From the NCBI GenBank assembly GCA_018004935.1, contig JAGNBF010000010.1, positions 12,653 to 76,652 of the forward strand: DNA of 64,000 nucleotides. The letters run 5' to 3'. The notes under the pieces are model-generated. The model did no database searches, was not told where the DNA came from, and worked only from the letters and a program-made list of their open reading frames with translations. Each line of letters starts with the position of its first letter. Position 1 is the first letter of the stretch. The stretch comes from Chloroflexota bacterium (lineage in GTDB: Bacteria; Chloroflexota; Anaerolineae; Promineifilales; Promineifilaceae). Of this stretch, positions 63,674-64,000 are shown piece by piece. Both the position numbers and the translations under genes were made by a program.

Positions 63674-64000
63674 CTATTCCCTGGCGGCATTTTGCCCGGT
63701 TTCGGTCATCTCGGCCCGCCACAAAGCCTGCATATCCCGACTACGAGCCAAAAGCTCTTCGAGATTGCCTTCATCGACTACGGCCCCATCGCGCAAAATG
63801 ATGATGTGATCAGCACGGCGCAATACGGCCGGACGATGAGAAACGACCAGACAGGTGGGGGTTTTTAATTGACTAAAGAGTCTTTCCCATAGAATTTGCT
63901 CCGTTTCTACGTCCAGAGCACTGGAGAGGTCATCGAAAATGAGTAATTCGGGTTGGTGAACAAACATACGCGCGGCCGCGCTCCTTTGCACCTGTCCCCC
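63674..64000 (-). CDS. ABC exporter ATP-binding domain, C-terminal part (truncated by window edge)
   Basis: 109 codons are visible. GGQVQRSAAAR is the ABC signature, LLIFDDLSSALD the Walker B and D-loop, VVSHRPAVL the H-loop. The residue after the Walker B Asp is Asp, not the usual catalytic Glu, as in the degenerate site of heterodimeric exporters. The 5' part lies beyond 64000. Confidence 0.85.
   Translation of the reverse strand, partial: GGQVQRSAAARMFVHQPELLIFDDLSSALDVETEQILWERLFSQLKTPTCLVVSHRPAVLRRADHIIILRDGAVVDEGNLEELLARSRDMQALWRAEMTETGQNAARE

Larger units (their letters stand above)
497..63979. repeat. Highly iterated palindrome GCGGCCGC
   Basis: About 109 copies counted by eye, with first at 497 and last at 63972. 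Examples: 6174, 12516, 24413, 35460, 39324, 45308 (two overlapping), 47452, 54289, 62402. Nearly all lie in genes and in all reading frames, commonly giving Ala-Ala-Ala or Arg-Gly-Arg. Confidence 0.9.

Noticed and set aside
497-63979. GCGGCCGC sites as cloning linkers or contamination
   Set aside because: They are dispersed, occur in all frames of intact genes, and have no vector sequence next to them.

Overview
The window looks like a chromosomal segment of a Gram-positive-like or monoderm-type bacterium, most plausibly Chloroflexota (Anaerolineae or relatives). This is inferred from gene content: RNase Y, DUF2723 and several GT-C membrane glycosyltransferases, a Flp-type pilin, Ser/Thr kinases with low-complexity Pro/Thr linkers, an effector-associated trypsin-STAND protein, multi-GAF histidine kinases, and a very large secreted protein ending in YLPIILKP. 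No rRNA, tRNA, CRISPR array, phage gene or transposase was seen.

Layout. 1-9.9 kb: repeat-rich left edge, acyl-ACP desaturase, a membrane-anchored beta-propeller dehydrogenase-like protein, an HNH nuclease, a methyltransferase, a DUF2723 glycosyltransferase, HisE and methionine aminopeptidase. 10.5-17.7 kb: a plus-strand surface-glycan block (DPM-like GT2, methyltransferase, three GT-C membrane proteins). 18-23.6 kb: zinc-ribbon membrane protein and the minus-strand recA, recX, rny set. 23.9-33.2 kb: GNAT, MBL hydrolase, GAF histidine kinase, M23 lipoprotein, flavin monooxygenase, SDR. 33.7-44.4 kb: DinB-like protein, Ser/Thr kinase, 1339-residue secreted repeat protein, K+ channel, ADP-forming acyl-CoA synthetase, TPR protein. 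44.9-53.4 kb: degenerate peptidase-MA protein, EAD-trypsin-STAND protein with an S10 carboxypeptidase upstream, HMG-CoA lyase, thioesterase, GT2, alpha/beta hydrolase. 53.8-64 kb: kinase-FGE fusion, three-GAF histidine kinase, histidine phosphatase, rhodanese plus membrane protein, a 50-residue Flp pilin, and a truncated ABC ATPase running off the right edge.

Two features dominate. First, the palindrome GCGGCCGC occurs about 109 times by my count (one or two expected at this base composition). It lies almost only inside genes and is reminiscent of cyanobacterial HIP1. Second, the roughly 13-14 kb of intergenic DNA is packed with non-autonomous inverted-repeat elements. At least four families can be defined by terminal repeats and target duplications of fixed length: M1 with 9 bp, M2 with 8 bp, M3 with 5 bp and M4 with 9 bp. 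There is also a hairpin family (E) whose stem sequence changes from copy to copy while its pairing is kept.

Several elements have landed exactly at gene borders. One inserted in frame into a lipoprotein signal peptide, one duplicated a kinase stop codon, and one split what reads as a two-gene operon encoding a cytosolic S10 peptidase and an EAD-trypsin-STAND protein. That peptidase/STAND pair is the best candidate for an undescribed conflict or stress system.
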